Positions 1-11,294 of a DNA stretch of 64,000 bases are shown in pieces. A program made the position numbers and the translations under genes. The DNA is from Cafeteria roenbergensis (Eukaryota > Sar > Bigyra > Bicosoecida > Cafeteriaceae), in assembly GCA_008330645.1 (NCBI GenBank), contig VLTN01000011.1, positions 434,001 through 498,000 of the forward strand, given 5' to 3'. Each line of letters starts with the position of its first letter. Within the stretch, counting starts at the first letter, position 1. A model generated the notes under the pieces. The model searched no databases. It saw nothing but the letters and a program-made list of their open reading frames with translations, and was not told the DNA's origin.

Positions 1-295
1 CAAGCAGTCGAACCAAAGCCTCATCACCTCCACCACCCAGAGACACACAGAATGCCAGCAGCTCCTTCTCCGCAGCGACTCAGAATGCGTGATCCAGTCC
101 TGCCAGTTCCGTTCCGCCGTCCCAATGCCGGACTAGCACCACGAGTCGAGGAGAAGCCGACACGAAGCCACCCCTGCACAGCCAACCACGCCAACTGCTG
201 CTACAGGCTGGACTGGTGCCCCGTGCTCGTCGAAGGCGTGCGCTGCAAGCTCACACGACCGGGCGTTCACCAGATGATCGTCAAAGCCTGCTCGG
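1..295. other. window edge, no gene seen
   Basis: Downstream flank of the minus-strand VWA/U-box/E2 gene, whose stop lies at 298-296. It should hold that gene's 3' untranslated region. Short open frames exist on both strands but none shows a family motif or a plausible splice structure. Confidence 0.4.
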
Positions 296-3200
296 TCAGC
301 CGTCCCCCTGCAGGTGTTTGCGCCAGTCCCCAAGGCTGCGTTCCTGAGCAAACTTCACAGTGTGGTCGTACACGAGGGCAGTGAAGCCAACGCGATCGCG
401 ATTGTACTGGGTCGCGAGCACCGTGTCCACCGGAGTGTCCATCTCCGGCGTGAGCAGCATCCCGTACACCGCGTCCAGGAGAGTGCGCAGCGGGATGTCG
501 GCCGACCACCCTGACGCAAGGACCGAGTGACACACTCTGCCCGCAGGCGAGACGTTCATGTGCTTGATCGGGGTCTTAAACGTCACGGCAGGTGGTCTGC
601 GCGGGAAATCGTCAGGCATGACGAAGTACGCGAGCCAGGTTCCCGAGGCGTACGGGCTGCCCTCGGGCCCGCGAACAAGGAGCTTCCAAAACCCCGGGTC
701 GGTGGCACTCGGGAACACCTCGACAAAGGGGTGCGGGCGCTGCTTGATCTTCTTGAGGTCCGCTTGCAGGCGGCGAAGTCGCTGCATTGCCCGAGCTCCT
801 GCGCATGCCTGCGTGGCCACTGCGCGAATGGCCGCCTTGCGGCGATCTCCGCCGGACTTGTCTTTGAATGCCGTGAACGAGGCTTCGGCTACAGCGGCCA
901 TGGCGGCGTCGAGCACGAGCTGGCTGGCCTTGCCTTGCATGACGTCCATGGTGGCTGCGACGGTCTCCGCGGCAGCCTCTGCGGCGGCGGTGAGCTCCAC
1001 TGCTGCATCGACGCCAGTGGACGCCTCCGACAGCAGCGGGTGGTGTCGCATCGCGGGCAGGCGCCCCTCCAGTGCGGAGTCACGCTCGTACGCATGCCCG
1101 GGTTTGAACTGCTCCAATGATGCCCGGGTGGTGACTCGAGGCGGCGTGGGCGGCGATTCACGTGGAATTGTGGTCAGGAACACTTCCAGCTCCACGAGTC
1201 GCTGGCTCTCCTCCAGCGACTCGGGGTGGAAGAACAAGCCCCCCGAGCACTTGCAAAGCGCGAACAAGTCGTCGTTGGACTCTGTCCCAATGGCTACCGC
1301 GTCAAGGGTCACCTTCTCCTTTTGCAAGGCCTTGGCCACATCCAAAGCTGTGCTTCGCTTCGAGCAAGTGTCACGGCCGTCCGAAAGCACGAGAATGCGC
1401 AAATTGGGCTTGGCCTCAGCGTGCTTGTCGTTGCGTCGGGCAACCAGACGCGTGATGGACTCGCTGATTCCATCCAACAGCGCGGTGTCGCCGTCCGAGG
1501 CCACCTCATCGACCTTGCTCCGAAACTCCTCGAAGAGCGGCGTGAAGGCGCAAGTCTCCTCGACGCTCGTCCCAAAGGCCGTGAGCGACAGCTCGATGGG
1601 TGAATCATACGCAACGAGGCGGTTCGTGAAGGCGTGAAAGAGCTCCTTGACCGTGAGGAGGCGAGGAATTCGGTCAGGCGCGTCATGCGGAGTGTAGTGC
1701 TCACGTGGGACCAGCACCCCGTGGGGACCCTGGCTGCGCCCGTGCTCCGACCCCCAGTTGCAACCGGGCTCATCAAGCTCTGCAAATGATCCTGCTGGCT
1801 GAAGGTGTGCTGCGACCGAGCTCATCGCTCTCAGGACTGTCCAGGAGGGCGACGCGAGAGTTCCTCGAAGCCAGCCATCTCCAATGCCAGACATGTCATA
1901 CCACATTGACGATCGTGACGGCATCTTGTCGCCTGCGAAGCCAGTTTGAGTCCAGTGCAGAAGTGTGGCCGCAAAAACCGACGTTGAGTTGGGCACCCAC
2001 AGAAGCTGGCAGTTGTGTTGCTTGTCCCCCCCGGATGGCCACACTCGGATCGGCACCATAGCGAAGCCACCAGGCGCGCTTGGAATGCGCGGGCTGCAAC
2101 CATGCGGGTTGGATTCCAGGAATCGCTTCAGCCCCGCGAGCGCCTCCTCGTTCACGGTAAAGGATCGCGCCTTGTCGGCTGACACTGCCGCGTGTGTCGC
2201 TGGCGACCTGAGCGCAGAAGCAGCGGAGCCGTGCACATGCTTGTGGATTGCCTGGCGCTGGTAGGTTCGCCCGTCGCCCGCCCACTTGACGGGCATCGTC
2301 ATCAACTCGCCAGAGATGGGGCACTTGAGACTGGCTGGAGCACCGCGGCCAATGGCCGGCCGGGCCTGGAGAAAGGCGCTCACAGCGTCGCAGTCCTTCC
2401 CACGAAGCTCGAAGGCTCGCTCTGCTTGCCGCCCCGTGATGTCCGGCTTGGGAGCCGATGCAGCGGCGGCGGCGCTGCTGCCTCCGCTCCCTTGGGCTGA
2501 CCGGCTCAGCGTGAAAATGCCGGCGGGGTCCGCACACAGTACGGCCACCGCAAAGTGTACCCACCTGCCGATGCTGGACTTGAACAAGTGCAGGAACCGC
2601 GGACGGAGATTGAACCGCTCGTGCTCGTCCATGAGAGCGTAGGGCAAGACCTCCCCGAGGAACGCCTGGATGTTCGCCCGCCCGCTTGCGGTGTCGCGTT
2701 GAAGCAGCAGCTGTCGGAACACAAGCCGCAGCATGTTCAGATCCTCATGCTTGCACAGCAGCACTTGTGCTTGGTCGTCGAAGCGCTTGTTTGCGTCCCT
2801 AGCTGCTTGCGACTCGGCCCGCTCGGCCGGGATGGCAACGGATGCGATGGTGGTTCCGCTCCACGCCCTGCCGGTTTCTGAGATACGGAGCAGGCGGGCA
2901 GCAGCCAACGGCGCGGCGAGGTTGTCAGAGAGCTCCTCGGAGGCAGCGCAGGCGATGCTGGCCCGAGCGGCAGTCATGCAGTCTCTCAACTCCGCAGTGG
3001 CGCTCTTGATGCGGGCGTCAGCGAGTTCCGAAGCGCGGCGCCGGTCCGCAGCTCCCACTGGGTCTTCCTCCTCTGGAAAGCCTCGGTCACGCATCGACTG
3101 CGACCGATCCAAAAGCACCGCACATAGCTCCTTAATGTCTCTGTCTGCCACGGATGACCTCACCTCAATGCGGGCAAGTTCGGCCTTGACCAAGGGCAGC

Positions 3201-5747
3201 GCGTTCACTCGCGCCCCCAGCTCGGCGTGGCCCTCTGGCGTCGTCTTCCCAGCAACGGCATCATAGATAAGCACGTTGGTGCTGCACTCCTGGAAGCCAA
3301 GGAATGCGGCCATGTGCCCGGCCGCGCAGAACGTCAGCGACGGGTTGGGAGCTCGTGCCAGGCTGTGCGGCGCGATGGCATGCAGACGCATGCTCGAGGC
3401 GGCCTTGCTGGCATACATGGCCGCCTCGAGAACCTCGGAGTCCTCCTGCCGAGGGCTCTGCAAAGTGGCCGCAGCTGCAGCGAAGGCGGGACCGAATGCG
3501 TGGCCCACTCCTTGGTGGAAGTCTCCGCACGCGGTGAGCACTCCCGCCGACAGCTGGTGGGCGCACACCAGGGCCCGGTCATCGCTGCTGTGTAGCACAG
3601 GCTCGCCGGTGCAAGTGCTCAGCCTGGCCCCTGCACCCGACGCCGCTGCCCCTGTGCGAGCGCGAGTCTGAGCAGCTTGCAGCGACTCCAGCTGGGCGGC
3701 TGACATCGCGGGAGGCATCCACGCAAACACTGTGCTGCCTGCTGCAGCGGGAGTCCCGCGAAGGAGCGTTGCCACAGTCAGGTCTGGCTTCAGCATTCCC
3801 GGCCGCGCGCAGCCCCATGCTGACCCCGCGTCGTGGTTCTCGCCTCCTGGCATGAGCTTGAGGGCGTGCTTTCTGCTGAATACGCGCGACTTGAAGAAGG
3901 CGCGAGCCCCTGCTGTGACCCCAGGCACGCCGGGCATGGCGTCAAGGTCCACGCGCACAGGGTCGTCCATCCGCTCGTGGTCGTCCGCGTTTCCGCTGGC
4001 ACACGTGAGCTGCACACGGCGGTAGGCGTCCCCGCCGTCGGTGGCACTCGGGGGAAGCAGAAGCACCGCCGCGGGGTCGTTGGCGCGCCGCTGGCCAGGA
4101 TCGCCAGCAGCAACGGAGTCGTCCAGCCCCGCCTCTGCCACGGTGCTTGTGCCGACGACGCAGACCGAGGGCCGACCCAAGAGGTGCCAAAGCACGGCAC
4201 GCGGCCGCTCAAGCGGGTCCACCACCCCCACAACCCGTCCGGCCGTCCAGAGCGCCGTGGCGATGGCGCAGCGCTCTGCTTCCGACACTGGCAGCTGCTC
4301 TCTCAAGCGGGCCAGGGCCAAGCACGCCGGCGAGAAGCCCGAAGTCATCCGTAGCCGAGCCAACAGCCCAGCGAAGGCGGCGTCGGGCACTGCGTCGGCG
4401 CTGGCGATGGTCCGCAGAGTCGCCCCCAGGTCGGCCCGCGCGCCAGTGCTGAGGTGCACAGTGAGGTCCTTGGCCAGGGCGGGTTCGGGCTCGGGCTCGG
4501 CAGCGCCAGCAGCGGCTGCGGCTCCTCGCAAGGCGGCAGCGGCAGGCCTGCGACGCTCGAGGGGGCGGTCGATCTCCAACGGCATCCAGCCGGGCGTCCC
4601 AGTGTGGAAGTTCACGTCGCCGCTTTCCGCATCGTCCGCCCTGCTGTCCCCCGCGAAGGCCGGGCTGTTGGTGGCACGAGCCACAGCAAAGAGATCCAGC
4701 CGCCCTTCCCGAGCGAGGGCAGCGAGGCCGCATTCCACGAGGGTCGACTTGTCCAGCGCTTCGGTGCTGTGGAGGGGCGCCGTCGCAGTGAAGAGGTCGA
4801 TGCTGATGCGCATGCCTGACGGGTCGGTGTCCGCGTTGCGAACCGGCGGCGCGCTCATGCCAACCACCCTGGCGGCCGTCACGGTGTCGCTGGCCGCGAT
4901 CCCCAACGCGCGCAGGGTCCGCGACTCGCCGCGGGCGATCGATGCATCCTTGTGCCTGATGGAAAACGCTGTGGGAGCAACGCCCATGGCCTTGGCCGCC
5001 GCCTCAAACAGCTCGACTGGCTTGGCAGACAGCGGCACAGTCAGCTTGACCTTGGCGCCGTCAATCTTGACCAGAAACAACGAGACTCCAACATCCCCTC
5101 CTGGCGCTGGCGGGAGGACCGGGCCCGGTCTGCCTGAGTCAGGCACATAGGCGAACCCCATTGCCTTGGCAAGCTCGCGCTTGAGTCGCTGTACCGTCGC
5201 CGAGCGCGGCACGCGAACCTGTGCAACTCGCGCCGAGCCCGCAAACGCGCACTGCACCAAGACGGTTGGCTCCCCTCCTGGTGGCTGGGGCGGGGCAGCA
5301 GAGCACGGAGCCACCCCTCGGCAAGTATCTGCAGAGGCCGCCGCCCCCATCACTGCAACAATCGGGGTCTGCGCCAGCCCGACGTCCACCAGGTCCGCGA
5401 GAGTGTCGGTCACACAGGCCAGCCCGCCGTCGATCCGCAACGTGCAGCCGAGCCCGCCTGGCAGCCGCAGCTGCTGAGCCGCACGCCTGCGCGCGACCAG
5501 GAGAGGGGGCGGGGAGCGGGGGGCGGGTGAGCAGGGCTGGGGCGGCACCGGGCGTTGTGTGCGCGCGGCTGTGGGGCTTGTGCTGCGCAGCTTGCTCAAC
5601 ACTCCCTCGAGGAACATCGCGAAGAAAGCGTTGCGCGCGCGCGCCGCGCAGGCTTCATGCCGCCGTGGCGGGCCATGGCCAGTCTCCTCTTTGAGGCCGG
5701 CCTCACCTTGCAACCTCGGCCGCGAAGGCCTGCACGGTGGAGCCCAT
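296..5747 (-). CDS. Ubiquitin-like/VWA/U-box/E2 fusion protein (1743 aa)
   Basis: Two exons: 5747-5707 and 5486-296. The intron 5706-5487 has a GTGAGG donor and a pyrimidine-rich acceptor, and phase 2 is kept across it. The start ATG (MGSTVQAFAAEVA) is chosen because it opens exon 1; the long frame above it has only a TTG. Order of parts: two beta-grasp, ubiquitin-like stretches (about 89-126 and 147-219); a MIDAS-type VWA start LLDRSQSM with D807; a U-box at about 1067-1140 (KCPISGELMTMPVKW, DGRTYQ); the rest of the VWA at about 1285-1450 (SDGRDTCS); an alanine-rich helical stretch; and a UBC/E2 domain at 1581-1736 with the presumed thiolester Cys1666 in GRVCHSVL. The usual E2 HPN motif reads HMN. 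U-box proteins are E3 ligases and UBC domains are E2s, so both steps may sit in one chain. The fusion is seen; activity is inferred. Confidence 0.86.
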
Positions 5748-6132
5748 ATCTGTCGGGACAACAAGAACCTCTAGCCCCTTGCCTGCCACTTGCACAGCCA
5801 CGCGCAGCCGCTGTCGGGAGCTTGCTGCAGCCATGGATCCTAGAAGCGCGCCTCAGCGGCACCGAAGGCCGGCTTGGTGGCACCGGGGACTGGTCGATGC
5901 AGCAGGGCGCCCGGGATGCGCCGCGTGAGTGCAAGTCGCCAGGGCAGCAGCCGGTTGAGCAACTCGGATTTGCGCGTTTGGCAGAGCCGCGCCGCAGCTT
6001 GCAGGATTGTTTAGCTGTGCTGCGACTGCCGGGCTTGCGGGGTTAGACGCGGGAACGGAGCGGCCAGGAATCCCCGGTTGGGGGCGAGCTGGAGGAGGGA
6101 AAAGTGTTGCTGCGTCCGAGAGCGCGCTGGCG
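5748..6132. other. intergenic, 385 bp
   Basis: Lies between two minus-strand genes, so it should contain the promoter of the VWA/U-box/E2 gene and the 3' end of the DOT1-like gene. No coding pattern, repeat or recognisable promoter motif is visible. Confidence 0.4.
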
Positions 6133-7176
6133 CTATCTGCGCAGCACGCCTGCCAGCCAGCGTCCGCCACGGGCCCGCCTCGAGAAGTAGACGGTTGACG
6201 CGCCCCATGGCATGGCGCGCCTGCACTCGCCAGCGTCCTCAAGCAGCGGCGACACCACGCGCTGCCCTGTGGAGACCACGACAGCTCCTGGCTTGAGCCG
6301 CTCGCACGCCCGAGCCAGGGCCGCCATGAGCGCGGGCGGGAACGTTGTCGCAGTGACGAAGACGACCCCGGCGTCGCCCAAGGCTGCGGATTGGCGAAAG
6401 TCGCCGAGCAACAGCTCCACCGCGCTCCACCCGCAGCCGGCGGGGAAGCTGGCCTTGGCCGCAACAGACGCCTCGACGCTGGCCTCGGCAGCTGAAGGCA
6501 GACCACCGCCGGCCTCACGCGAAGCGGCAACAGCCTCCAGCGCCGCACACGCTGCTTCGTGCAGGAGCTTGTCCACTTCAATGCCTCTGCACGAGTCGAA
6601 CGCTCCTAGAGCAGCCGCGGCGGCCACTGCGCGCCCCGCGCCTGACCCGATGTCCACGAACGCGCCTTGCACGGGCGGCAGGGCACCGCCTGCAGGCAGA
6701 GACGGCTCAGCAGCAGCAGCAGCAGCAGCGACCGCTGCCCCCTCGTTCGAGGGGCCTGAGCTCCGGGCGGCCGCGCGGGCACGCGCTGCAGCCATCCCGC
6801 TGTCCGCGACTGGCAAGTCAGCGCTCTTTCGGTCGCGCCAAAGCGCCGCGGCCCGGGCTAGGAGGTCCCACAGCACGCGAGGGTCTGCCTCTCCGTACAC
6901 CATGGCCACGTCCCATTCGCCGCTGGCACCCCGAGAGCTCACAGTGCCATGGTCGTGCAGCGCGGTGCGCCTGAGCACGAGCGCCTTGCGCCAGAGCTCC
7001 GCCTCACGCGCTGTCGCGCCTCCCTTGCCGCTGGAAGGACGCGCGCCTTCCACAGCAGCGTCGTCCTCGGCGTGCATGGCCGGCCACAGGCCCTCGACCG
7101 GGCGCCATCGGCGCTCCGCTGCCTCGCTGCTCCAGCGATCAATTCCCTCCACGTCTGCGGCTGCTGCTGCCGCCAT
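6133..7176 (-). CDS. DOT1-like class I SAM methyltransferase (347 aa)
   Basis: Single open frame, stop TAG at 6135-6133. The frame stays open upstream, but the first ATG followed by protein-like sequence is at 7176. The glycine-rich SAM loop FVDIGSGAGRAV is at residues 173-184, followed by an acidic ribose-binding position in GIEVDK. GDF at about 257 and the strand VVFVTATTFPP, then LKPGAVVVSTGQRV, follow the DOT1 (KMT4) order: VDLGSGVGQ, GDF, VFVNNF-type, LK-G-IVS. The DOT1 NN pair is replaced (TA in this protein), so histone H3 K79 specificity is not assured; another protein or nucleic-acid methyltransferase of this fold is possible. Poly-Ala runs sit between the N-terminal helices and the catalytic core. 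Confidence 0.7.
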   Translation of the reverse strand: MAAAAAADVEGIDRWSSEAAERRWRPVEGLWPAMHAEDDAAVEGARPSSGKGGATAREAELWRKALVLRRTALHDHGTVSSRGASGEWDVAMVYGEADPRVLWDLLARAAALWRDRKSADLPVADSGMAAARARAAARSSGPSNEGAAVAAAAAAAEPSLPAGGALPPVQGAFVDIGSGAGRAVAAAAALGAFDSCRGIEVDKLLHEAACAALEAVAASREAGGGLPSAAEASVEASVAAKASFPAGCGWSAVELLLGDFRQSAALGDAGVVFVTATTFPPALMAALARACERLKPGAVVVSTGQRVVSPLLEDAGECRRAMPWGASTVYFSRRARGGRWLAGVLRR

Positions 7177-7402
7177 CCTGAGTGCCTTCACGCGAGAGCG
7201 ACCAGGCGCGGCAAAAATCACCAGGCTTTTGTGCCGTGCCGAGCGTGAGCTGGCGCTGTGGGCGCGAGGACAGCGGCTGACGCGTCGACTGGAGACGAAC
7301 AAGCAGAGCGGTCGCGATTCAAGCAGGACACGCGCGGACTGACGCGCCCCGCTCGCGGAAACAGACACGCCATCAACAAACAACCCGACCGGAACCGCGC
7401 GA

Positions 7403-9271
7403 TCATGGCGCGCCAGCGAGGCGCAGGAAGCTGGCAAATTCCTCGCGAATGGGTCCGTACGCCTCGAGCGTGATTCCCGCGCGCCGCACAGCCTCCTCTT
7501 GCGCAATGACTCCGTCGTTAAAGTCCGAAAGGACGGCCATGAGCTGCTCCAGGTCCGTCCTGCTCAGGAGCAGCTGCAGCTTTGCGAAGAACGACGCAGC
7601 GTCCTCGGACGGAGCGGCCTCCTCCTCGCCGGCCACGGCAGACGCGGCGGCGGGGTGGCGGGCCCGAGCCCCGGCTGGGTCCTGCCCGCGCCCGCCAGCC
7701 GACTGGCTCGGGCCGAGCACATCGCTCGCGTCGTCGTCCGAGTCCTGGCTCCGCCCCGCCGCCGACCCCCGCCTCTGCCGTGAGGAGGACGACCTCGGGT
7801 TGCCCGGCGGCGAGAGGGCTGAGAGCCACCCGTCGCCGCCCTGACCTCGGCCCGCGGTACTCCGGAGAGGCCCCGCCCCCTCGGCACGCTCTCCGCTCTT
7901 GCCGAGCTGCGATCGCCTCAGCTCCCCCGCCGGCTCGCTCCCAGCGCCAGCGCCAGCGCCAGCGCCAGCGCCAGCGCCCGCAGCGCGGTGCCCGCCTCCG
8001 CCCGGGGCATGGCCAGCCCGGCGGCCCGCGGGCCGATCCAGTGCCGCAAGCGACGAGAACAGCGGCGCCCCGCCGGCCCGCCCCACCACGCTGCGCCACT
8101 CGCCGCCCCCTCTGGCGCTCTCCCCCCGGCCGCCAGCGCCGTCGCTCTCCTCGTCCGCCTCCGCTCCGTCGCCGTCCCGGCCACGCTCGCTGCCAAGCGG
8201 AGGGTGCTCCTCGAACCGACGGCGGTCTTCCTCCGGGCGGCGGACAGGCTGCCTGTAGGCTGGGCCGCCGGCTCCGTCGTCCGGGCGGCCGGCTGAGCCC
8301 GGCCCCCCCCAGCGCGGCCCCCGTGCCCCAGCCTCGGCCTGGAGCGAGTGGGCGGTCGCCCGGCCCTGCTCCGCGACGCTTGCGATGGAGCGGTCAATCT
8401 CGCCCAGCAGACGGGAGTGCGGAGACATGACGGCGCCGCGCGCGCCGGCGCCAGATCGGGCAGCTGCTGCCGGTGAATCTGCTGCGGGGTTGCCATCGCC
8501 CCGCCATTGCGGAGTCGGCTTGGCTGCAGGAGGCGCGGCGTGCTGCCCGAGCGCGGGCGCGGACGGGCTTCCAGGGAGGCCGTGGCCCCCAGCGGGCCTG
8601 ACGCCGCTGCCCCAGGCGCCGCTCGCGCCCATCCCGGACTCCCCCCCAAAGGCCGACCCGCCCCCCGCGGTCGCGCGCCCGTCGAGCACCGTGCGACTCT
8701 CGGCCCCGTCGTTGCCGGAGCCCCTGAGAATGCGCTCGTTGTCCAGGCGGGTGAGCTGGGCGAGCTGCAGCTGCAGGCGGGCGGCTTGCTCGGCCACTGC
8801 CTGGTGCTTCTTCAAAAGCGACGCGTTCTGCGCCCGCAGCGCCTCCCTTGCCTCTGCGGCAGCCTGGCTGTCCGACTCGAATCGAGCCTTGCTCATTCGA
8901 AGCTCATCCGACAGGGAGCGGACGCTCTGCTGCAGCCTGTGGTTGGCCTCGCGCAGCTCGCGGTTTTCGCCCACCTGCAAACGGCGTCGCAAGGGGCACA
9001 CACCGCGCCGCGCGTTGCTGGCTGGGGCGCAAGGCCAGCGACGAAGCGCCGAGCCAAACAGAGTGCACGCACCAAGCGCGTGTCTTTCCCCCATAGTTCC
9101 GCCAAGCGGGCCGCGGCGTTGGCGCGGCCCGCGGCCCTTGCGCAGCGAGGGCACAGCTGTTTGTGGGTGCGTGCGCCTCGCGCGACTTTGCCCGGCCGGC
9201 CTCACGACTCGGTCGTACTCTTCTTGCGCTTGCCTGAACAGGGGCGCAAGCGCATTGTCCGCGCCGTCCAT
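7403..9271 (-). CDS. coiled-coil protein, possibly At4g15545-like (545 aa)
   Basis: Two exons, 9271-9206 (22 codons, MDGADNALAPLF onward) and 8974-7403. The 231-nt intron has a GTGAGG donor and a TTTGCAG acceptor, phase 0. Residues 23 to about 105 form a heptad-rich coiled coil (ENRELREANHRLQQSVRSL). A long Gly/Ala/Ser/Arg-rich, probably disordered middle contains an AG repeat. A compact C-terminal helical domain occupies about 475-545 (FFAKLQLLLSR, LSDFNDG, FASFLRLAG). The coiled coil plus an FF...LS...EE...F-L C-terminal domain recalls the plant At4g15545-like family. That is a resemblance from memory, not a proven assignment, and no enzymatic motif is present. Confidence 0.72.
   Translation of the reverse strand: MDGADNALAPLFRQAQEEYDRVVRPAGQSRARRTHPQTAVPSLRKGRGPRQRRGPLGGTMGERHALGACTLFGSALRRWPCAPASNARRGVCPLRRRLQVGENRELREANHRLQQSVRSLSDELRMSKARFESDSQAAAEAREALRAQNASLLKKHQAVAEQAARLQLQLAQLTRLDNERILRGSGNDGAESRTVLDGRATAGGGSAFGGESGMGASGAWGSGVRPAGGHGLPGSPSAPALGQHAAPPAAKPTPQWRGDGNPAADSPAAAARSGAGARGAVMSPHSRLLGEIDRSIASVAEQGRATAHSLQAEAGARGPRWGGPGSAGRPDDGAGGPAYRQPVRRPEEDRRRFEEHPPLGSERGRDGDGAEADEESDGAGGRGESARGGGEWRSVVGRAGGAPLFSSLAALDRPAGRRAGHAPGGGGHRAAGAGAGAGAGAGAGSEPAGELRRSQLGKSGERAEGAGPLRSTAGRGQGGDGWLSALSPPGNPRSSSSRQRRGSAAGRSQDSDDDASDVLGPSQSAGGRGQDPAGARARHPAAASAVAGEEEAAPSEDAASFFAKLQLLLSRTDLEQLMAVLSDFNDGVIAQEEAVRRAGITLEAYGPIREEFASFLRLAGAP
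7942..7978. repeat. 6-bp tandem repeat (CAGCGC)n
   Basis: About six perfect copies of a hexanucleotide lie inside the coding region of the coiled-coil gene and encode an alternating Ala-Gly tract on the minus strand. It is likely to vary in length between strains. Confidence 0.85.
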
Positions 9272-9498
9272 TCGGCACGCACGTCGCTGCCGCGAGACGT
9301 GCGGGGCTGTGCCGCGCGTTGCGCGCCGAGAGGGCTCCGATCTTCAATCCGCCAAGTAATTCCAGCCCGCGGCTGGTCGCGAAGGCGGGCACGTGCACTG
9401 ATGGGCACCACGAGCAGACCAGGCAGCCCGGGGCCATCGGCCTTGCCGAACGGCCCCGAGTCGCGCTCGTCGCGCGGGGCACGCAAGTCGAAACCGTT

Positions 9499-11294
9499 TC
9501 AAGCTGCTTGCTCTCCCAGCGCGGCAAGTTTCGCGCGCGCGTCCGCTGCAGCCATTGCCATGGCATCGCGCGCTTTGGTGCCGCAGCACCTCGTCACCTC
9601 GGCCACGGCTTCGTCGTCGTCGGCAAACCGCAGCCACTGCCTGAGCACCGCAACGTTGTCGGGCCCCGCCTCCAGGGCGCTCCGAAATTCTGCCTCGGCA
9701 TCGGGGCCTTCGCGGACCTTCCACCACAAGAAGCTGGCATAGTCAGCCCGCATAAGCGCGTCAGTAGGGCTGCAAACCGTCGCCAGCGCGTAGTTCTGCG
9801 GGCTCGAGCAGCGCACAGAGGCAAGCCACACTGTCGAGCGCACGCGCGGGGGCAAGAACGGCATCGGGCCCCACGCGAAGCCTCTGCCACGGCACTGAAC
9901 CCGGGTCCGGCTCACCGTGCGCGCGCCCTCCAAGTCGCCCTCCTCCTCCAGTCCGACTGCCAGGTTAAACAGCGCGAAGGCGTGGTCGGGCTGCGCCTCT
10001 ACCGCTCGCCGGTACAGCTCCATTGCCTCTTGGTGACCGTCTTCGCCGTGCTCGCCGAGCAGCGCGCCCAGGTTGTACAGCGCGGGCGCGTTTGCGGGGT
10101 CGACGGCCACTGCGCGCCTGTGGAGCTTTTCCGCGTCCCTCGGTCGGCGAAGCACATCCGCCGTGAACAGTCCCAGGTTGGTCAGCGCCACCGCGTTGAA
10201 CGGATGCACTCTGCGAGGCGAGGGGTTGGCGTCAGCGTCGCGGGAGCGCGAGAAGACAGCCTGTCGGGCACACATCTCGTTGGGCGCGACTACAAGGAGG
10301 CGTACCGAACGAGGCAATCTGGCAGCCCCCCGTCCCCCCTCCCCCAAATGGCAGAACGCGGCGCCCACCAACACAGCGCGGCCCGGACAAGCAAAGCACG
10401 ATCTTCTTCCTCCACTGCCAACCACACGCCATGCGCGCCACGCAGCCCTCCAACTCACGACAGGCTATGCTTGTACAGTCGCTCTGCATCGGCCTGGCAG
10501 AGGACGCCGCCGGAAGGACCCGAGCTGCTGCCGCTGCCGCCGCTGCCGCTGCCGCTGCTGCCAGTATGGGCTACAAGCGCCAGCTGCGCGAGGGCCTCCC
10601 CAAGCACCACGGCCAGCGGATGGTCGCGGTCGCTTGGGCAGCCGTGGGGGGCCCAGCCGCGCCAGCCGGTTCCCGCGCAGGCAGCCACAGCGGCCTCCAG
10701 CACGCGCTCAGCATCGCCCCGCTCCCCGCATCGGACCCTCAGGAACGTGCCCGCCTCCAGGAGGAGGGACGCTGGGGCCTCGGCCTCCCCGCCAAAGGCG
10801 TCGACAGCCTTGGCGAACGCGTCGCGGCCCTCCGACGCGGTGGCGCGGCCCTCGGCAGCTAGCTGGGCCGTGCAGCTGGCAAGGACCCATTGCGCAGGCG
10901 CGTAGGATGGCCGGGCCTCCAGCGCGTCCAGAGCCATGCTTTCGGCCTTGGCCGCGTCTCGCACTGACGTGTCGAGGGCGGTTGCTCTGAGCGAAGCCTC
11001 GGTCAGGCGCCCGAGCACCCCGCGCCCTCGGAGGTGGGCCCCGTCGCGCATCGCCAAGACGGCGTCCTCTTCCCTGCGGGAGGCATCCCACGAGGCCTTG
11101 TCTGGGCGCGACATGCTCACTGCGCTCCCAGCTTCAAGTAGGACGGCCGCAACCAGCGACGCAGGGCCCTCGGCGCGAGCCCGAGCAATCAGCGCCGCCA
11201 GCGACTCAGCGCTGTCCTCTTTCGTCTCTTCGCCCTTGCCTGTTGCAGCGGCCGCGGCGTCGAGCGCCGCGGCGCGCGAGCGCAAGCCGGACAT
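9499..11294 (-). CDS. TPR-repeat protein (475 aa)
   Basis: Three exons: 11294-10459, 10210-9916 and 9795-9499. Introns are 248 nt (phase 2) and 120 nt (phase 0), with GTGAGT/GTGAGC donors and CGCAG acceptors. Start is the ATG of MSGLRSRAAAL at 11294; the open frame above it has no ATG. The first 278 residues are helical and alanine-rich with some degenerate repeats. Exons 2 and 3 encode three to four TPRs from residue 280 (NAVALTNLGLF, APALYNLGALLGEHG, AFALFNLAVGLEEEG, ALMRADYASFLW), each followed by an A-x-x-x-Y/F-R-A-L/V-pattern helix. TPRs are protein-binding scaffolds. No catalytic domain is present, so the partner is unknown. The family-typical 34-residue spacing supports the splice model. 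Confidence 0.85.

Noticed and set aside
5748-5764. Start of the VWA/U-box/E2 gene at 5764
   Set aside because: That position is TTG, not ATG, and reading on would translate through the 220-nt intron. The ATG at 5747 with splicing keeps frame.
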